Assembly (NCBI GenBank): GCA_017556805.1
Contig: JAFYMC010000026.1
Span: forward strand, 1-64,000
Direction: 5' to 3'
Length of the DNA: 64,000 bases
Source: Lachnospiraceae bacterium
Lineage (GTDB): Bacteria; Bacillota; Clostridia; Lachnospirales; Lachnospiraceae
Made by a program: the position numbers and the translations under genes. Numbering within the stretch: position 1 is the stretch's first letter; each line of letters opens with the position of its first letter. Shown one piece after another: positions 60,832 to 64,000 of this stretch. Below the pieces are notes generated by a model, which was given only the letters and a program-made list of their open reading frames with translations, searched no databases and had not been told where the DNA came from.

Positions 60832-62261
60832 GCAAAACGGGAAAGATTCTTCCGAAGCAGTCCGTTTACCGTTCCCGGGTCTGCCTTTCCCTTGGTCTTT
60901 TTCATGACCTGCCCCACCAGAAAACCGAACACCTTGTCCTTTCCGGACCGATATTCTTCCACTATTTCCGGATATTCCGCAAGTACCTCATCCACAGCCG
61001 CCTGCAAGACTCCTTCGTCCGACAGACTCATAAGGCCGCGCTGCTCCATATAGGAAAGGGGGGCTACATCCGCTTCCACTACCTTCGCAAACACTTCCTT
61101 TGCATTGGCCTGATTGATTTTTCCTTCTTCCACCGCTACAATCAGATCCGCTGCGTGCTTCGGCGAAAAGGTAAGCTCCTCCGGTTCCTTACCGGATTCT
61201 TTTAACAAACGAAGCAGCTCTCCCATAAACCAGTTAGCGGTTTTCTTCGGCAATCCGGACCGCTTGGCCGTCTCTTCAAACAAGGTCGCCAGATGCCTTG
61301 ACTGAGTCAGTATATCCGCATCATAGGCCGGGATGCCGTACTCTTCCGTAAAACGTGCCGCCTTTTCCTCCTTAAACTCCGGCTGACGGTTTCTTATCCC
61401 GTCAATCCATTCCCGGCCAATCAGTACCGGTGGTATGTCCGGCTCCGGAAAATACCGATAGTCCTTGGAGTCTTCTTTGGAACGCATGGAGTAGGACACT
61501 CCCTCGGCATCGTCCCAACGTCTTGTTTCCTGCACCACTTCCTGTCCGCTCTCTATCCGCATAATCTGCCGTTCCCGTTCTGCCGCAATGGCACGGGCAA
61601 TGGCCTTAAAGGAGTTTAAATTTTTCATTTCGGTCCGTGTGCCCAAAGTCTCGCTTCCGGCCTCTTTTACGGAAAGATTCACATCCACCCGCATGGAGCC
61701 CTCCTGCAGCTTACAATCGGAAATTCCAAGATACAGGCAAAGCATACGAAGTTTTTCCAGATATGCGATTACTTCCTCCGCAGTTTCCATATCCGGCTCC
61801 GACACAATCTCGATTAACGGCACACCGCTCCGGTTATAATCCACCAGAGAAATACCGGCCGCTTCATCATGCACCAGTTTTCCCGCATCCTCCTCCATGT
61901 GCATTTCATGGATGCGGACGCTCTTATTTTCGATTTCCAGAAAACCGTCCCGGCATACCGGTACATACAACTGGGAAATCTGATAATTCTGAGGATTATC
62001 CGGGTAGAAATAGTTCTTCCTGTCAAATATCGTCCGCCTGCTAATCCGGCTATTTGTGGCCAGGCCCAGCGCAATAGCCGCTTCCACCACCTTTTTATTT
62101 AACACCGGAAGGCTTCCCGGCATCCCGGTACACACCGGACAGGTCTGGGTATTGGGCATTGCCCCGAATTTCGTTGCACAGCCGCAAAATATCTTCGTTT
62201 CCGTGGATAGCTCAATGTGCACCTCCAAGCCGATGACGGTATCATACTGTTTCTTTGCCAT
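60828..62261 (-). CDS. gatB: Asp-tRNA(Asn)/Glu-tRNA(Gln) amidotransferase subunit B
   Basis: Phosphorylates and delivers the mischarged tRNA for amidation. The 477-residue protein has YDTVIGLEVHIELSTETKIF at the N-terminus, the signature DYNRSGVPLIEIVSEPDM, and a C-terminal YqeY-like tail domain (VFGFLVGQVMKKTKGKADPG). The Cys-x-Cys in FCGCATKFG with CPVCTG forms the zinc site. The start is at 62261, with GGGAGCGG overlapping the gatA end one base upstream; the longer frame would run into gatA. Confidence 0.97.
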   Translation of the reverse strand: MAKKQYDTVIGLEVHIELSTETKIFCGCATKFGAMPNTQTCPVCTGMPGSLPVLNKKVVEAAIALGLATNSRISRRTIFDRKNYFYPDNPQNYQISQLYVPVCRDGFLEIENKSVRIHEMHMEEDAGKLVHDEAAGISLVDYNRSGVPLIEIVSEPDMETAEEVIAYLEKLRMLCLYLGISDCKLQEGSMRVDVNLSVKEAGSETLGTRTEMKNLNSFKAIARAIAAERERQIMRIESGQEVVQETRRWDDAEGVSYSMRSKEDSKDYRYFPEPDIPPVLIGREWIDGIRNRQPEFKEEKAARFTEEYGIPAYDADILTQSRHLATLFEETAKRSGLPKKTANWFMGELLRLLKESGKEPEELTFSPKHAADLIVAVEEGKINQANAKEVFAKVVEADVAPLSYMEQRGLMSLSDEGVLQAAVDEVLAEYPEIVEEYRSGKDKVFGFLVGQVMKKTKGKADPGTVNGLLRKNLSRFA

Positions 62262-62262
62262 A

Positions 62263-63756
62263 CTATAACCGCTCCCTTCCCTGTTCCCATGCGGTCGGGA
62301 ATTTCCCCCGAAGCTCCTCATAGCCTTCCGCCGCCGCAAACAACGTCTCCTCACAAAAGGCATTTCCGATTAACTGCAACCCGATGGGAAGCCCTTCCGC
62401 GTCAATACCGCACGGTACACTGATGGCCGGCAGCCCTGCCAGATTCACCGCCACCGTATCCGCATCTTGCAAATACATCAATAACGGATCCTTTAACGCG
62501 GTCCCGAACTTCGGTGCCGTAGTCGGCGCTGTCGGTGTCAATATGCAATCGTAATTCTCAAACACCTTATCAAAGGCCTCCCGAATCAGGCGTCTCACCT
62601 TTAATGCCTTCAAGTAATACGCATCGTAATAGCCCTCGCTTAATGCAAAGGAGCCCAACAGGATCCGGCGTTTCACCTCTTCTCCAAAACCCTCGGACCG
62701 ACTCTTTACGTACATCTCATGAAGCGTTTCTGCCCCTTCTGCCCGGTATCCGTACTTCACTCCGTCAAACCTTGACAAATTAGAGCTTGCCTCCGCGCAG
62801 GCAATGATATAATAGGCTGCCACCGCATACTCCGCAAGCGGAAGGGAGATTTCCTCCACAACGGCGCCGTTTCGATCCAGTAGCTTCATCGCACCTTTTA
62901 CAGCCTCCCGCACTTCCTCTCGGGTTCCTTCTCCTAAATACTCCTTCGGTACCGCAAAACGCATTCCTTTGAGTTTTTCTATCCGTTCTTCAACGTTTGG
63001 CTCATGTCCCAGGGATTTTGTAACCTCCCGCTTCACGGTGGTAGCATCCTTTTCATCGTAACCTGCAACACACTCATACAGCGCACGACAATCCGCCACC
63101 GTCCGTCCGATGGGTCCTATTTGATCCATGGAGGACGCATACGCCACCAGCCCGTAACGAGACACTCTTCCGTAGGTCGGCTTTAACCCTACCACGCCGC
63201 AAAAGGCCGCCGGTTGTCTGACAGAGCCACCGGTATCGGACCCTAACGCAAGGGGCACCTCTCCCGCCGCCACAGCCGCACAGGAACCACCGGAGGAGCC
63301 TCCCGGTACATGACTCATATTCCACGGATTTTTTGTCAACCGAAAAGCCGACGTCTCTGTCGTACTCCCCATGGCAAACTCATCCATATTTGTCTTTCCC
63401 AATATAATCATGCCTGCATCCTGCAGTCGTTGTACCACGGTTGCATCATAGGCCGGCACAAACCGTTCCAGCATCCTTGAGCCGCAAGTAGTCCGTAAAC
63501 CTTTCGTACAAATATTATCCTTAATGGCAATCGGTACACCGGCCAGCGGTCCCGCATAGCGTCCGCTTCGAATGCCCTTCTGCACCTCATCCATTCGCTG
63601 CTCCAATTGCATATCATTTATCGTCAAAAAAGCCCCGAGCATCGGCTCCTTTTCCGCAAGTTTCATCTGCAATGCGTCAACCGTCTCCTTCACGCTCAAC
63701 GCTTTGCTCTTTATTTTCTCACTCATTGCCCTTACGGACATCTGTAACAATTCCAT
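62263..63756 (-). CDS. gatA: Asp-tRNA(Asn)/Glu-tRNA(Gln) amidotransferase subunit A
   Basis: Amidase that releases ammonia from glutamine. The 497-residue amidase-signature protein shows the Lys-Ser-cisSer triad: VPIAIKDNICT and GGSSGGSCAAVAAG ... LGSDTGGSVRQP. FCGVVGLKPTYGRVSRYGL follows as usual. The start at 63756 follows GGAGGGG directly; upstream in-frame Met codons overlap gatC. Part of gatC-gatA-gatB, which implies indirect charging of tRNA-Gln and/or tRNA-Asn. Confidence 0.97.
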   Translation of the reverse strand: MELLQMSVRAMSEKIKSKALSVKETVDALQMKLAEKEPMLGAFLTINDMQLEQRMDEVQKGIRSGRYAGPLAGVPIAIKDNICTKGLRTTCGSRMLERFVPAYDATVVQRLQDAGMIILGKTNMDEFAMGSTTETSAFRLTKNPWNMSHVPGGSSGGSCAAVAAGEVPLALGSDTGGSVRQPAAFCGVVGLKPTYGRVSRYGLVAYASSMDQIGPIGRTVADCRALYECVAGYDEKDATTVKREVTKSLGHEPNVEERIEKLKGMRFAVPKEYLGEGTREEVREAVKGAMKLLDRNGAVVEEISLPLAEYAVAAYYIIACAEASSNLSRFDGVKYGYRAEGAETLHEMYVKSRSEGFGEEVKRRILLGSFALSEGYYDAYYLKALKVRRLIREAFDKVFENYDCILTPTAPTTAPKFGTALKDPLLMYLQDADTVAVNLAGLPAISVPCGIDAEGLPIGLQLIGNAFCEETLFAAAEGYEELRGKFPTAWEQGRERL

Positions 63757-63766
63757 GGTTCCCCTC

Positions 63767-64000
63767 CTATACGGTTTTCGGCACGACCGGACAATCGTTA
63801 CGCAGTTCCGGTACATTGGCCAGCGTCTGCACCTTTCCGTCCGGATTCGTCACCTCATCTTCTCTGAGTGTAGCTTCTCCCGGCTCTCCGTGAGAAAGCG
63901 GTACGACACCCTCCGTGTCTATTTCATTCAGCTTCTCCGTATATAAGAGCAGCTTCTCCATCTCATTCATGGTCCTTTCCCGTTCGGACGCATCTACTTT
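63767..64000 (-). CDS. gatC: amidotransferase subunit C, 5' end cut by window edge
   Basis: Small stabilising subunit of the GatCAB amidotransferase. The frame is open to the window end, so the true start lies beyond base 64000; the in-frame ATG at 63970 is internal. The visible 77 residues begin KVDASERERTMNEMEKLLLY and continue TEKLNEIDTEGVVPLSH, the core helix and loop of GatC, ending in VPKTV. It stands ten bases before gatA. Confidence 0.9.
   Translation of the reverse strand, partial: KVDASERERTMNEMEKLLLYTEKLNEIDTEGVVPLSHGEPGEATLREDEVTNPDGKVQTLANVPELRNDCPVVPKTV

Overview
The window looks like a chromosomal segment of a spore-forming, low-to-mid GC Firmicute, most likely a Lachnospiraceae member. 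This is inferred from strong AGGAGG-type ribosome binding sites, a ytfI/gerW sporulation pair, a type III glutamine synthetase, the apt-relA-MBL-hemZ-(HD)-aspS order, Pro/Thr linkers of the ATPTPVPT type in surface proteins, and gatCAB next to ilvN-ilvC. Almost every gene lies on the minus strand. Only a DUF378 gene (7665) and a three-gene PadR cluster (34160-35418) lie on the plus strand. No rRNA, tRNA, CRISPR array, insertion sequence or prophage was seen, and no gene-free gap exceeds about 250 bases.

Layout in ascending coordinates. 1-5.4 kb: end of rpmB, then a corA-headed operon with a protease-dead-looking rhomboid-like zinc-finger protein, two unknown proteins, ytfI and gerW. 5.5-7.5 kb: a YtrA-type GntR regulator with an ABC transporter. 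7.6-7.9 kb: DUF378 with a structured leader. 7.9-13.7 kb: argS, two unrelated AAA-type ATPases, and a membrane protein with an outside SH3 domain and an inside Tudor-like domain. 13.7-16 kb: a Cys-rich MarR regulator with a C_GCAxxG_C_C redox protein, then PspC/DUF4097 envelope-stress genes. 16-26.4 kb: glnN, mscS, glgB, a DUF624 protein and a heterodimeric ABC exporter. 26.5-28.2 kb: a cold-shock gene, a lipoprotein gene, and a short remnant of a second copy of that gene.

28.3-33.5 kb and 55.4-59.0 kb hold two paralogous carbohydrate-type ABC importer loci. Each has a solute-binding lipoprotein, two permeases and a small membrane protein with an adaptor-like domain, and neither has its own ATPase. 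Between them are the divergent PadR region (33.5-35.5 kb), an ABC-DUF1854-ABC exporter system with PH-like and zinc-ribbon N-termini (35.5-40.7 kb), the stringent-response/translation operon apt-relA-MBL-hemZ-HD-aspS (40.8-48.5 kb), an M18 aminopeptidase with dUTPase (48.7-50.7 kb), a MATE exporter, an AraC regulator fused to a RelA/SpoT-like HD domain with lost catalytic residues (52.4-53.4 kb), and an EF-hand/leucine-rich lipoprotein. 59-64 kb: ilvC, ilvN, gatB, gatA and the start-truncated gatC.

The most unusual item is the AraC-RelA-HD fusion. It can be compared directly with the intact relA in the same window and is a candidate alarmone-sensing transcription factor, although an internal start could also yield a free HD protein. 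Other items worth a second look are the twin ATPase-less importer loci, the PH/zinc-ribbon/DUF1854 exporter, the SH3-membrane-Tudor protein, and promoters (corA, csp) whose transcripts would begin inside a hairpin.
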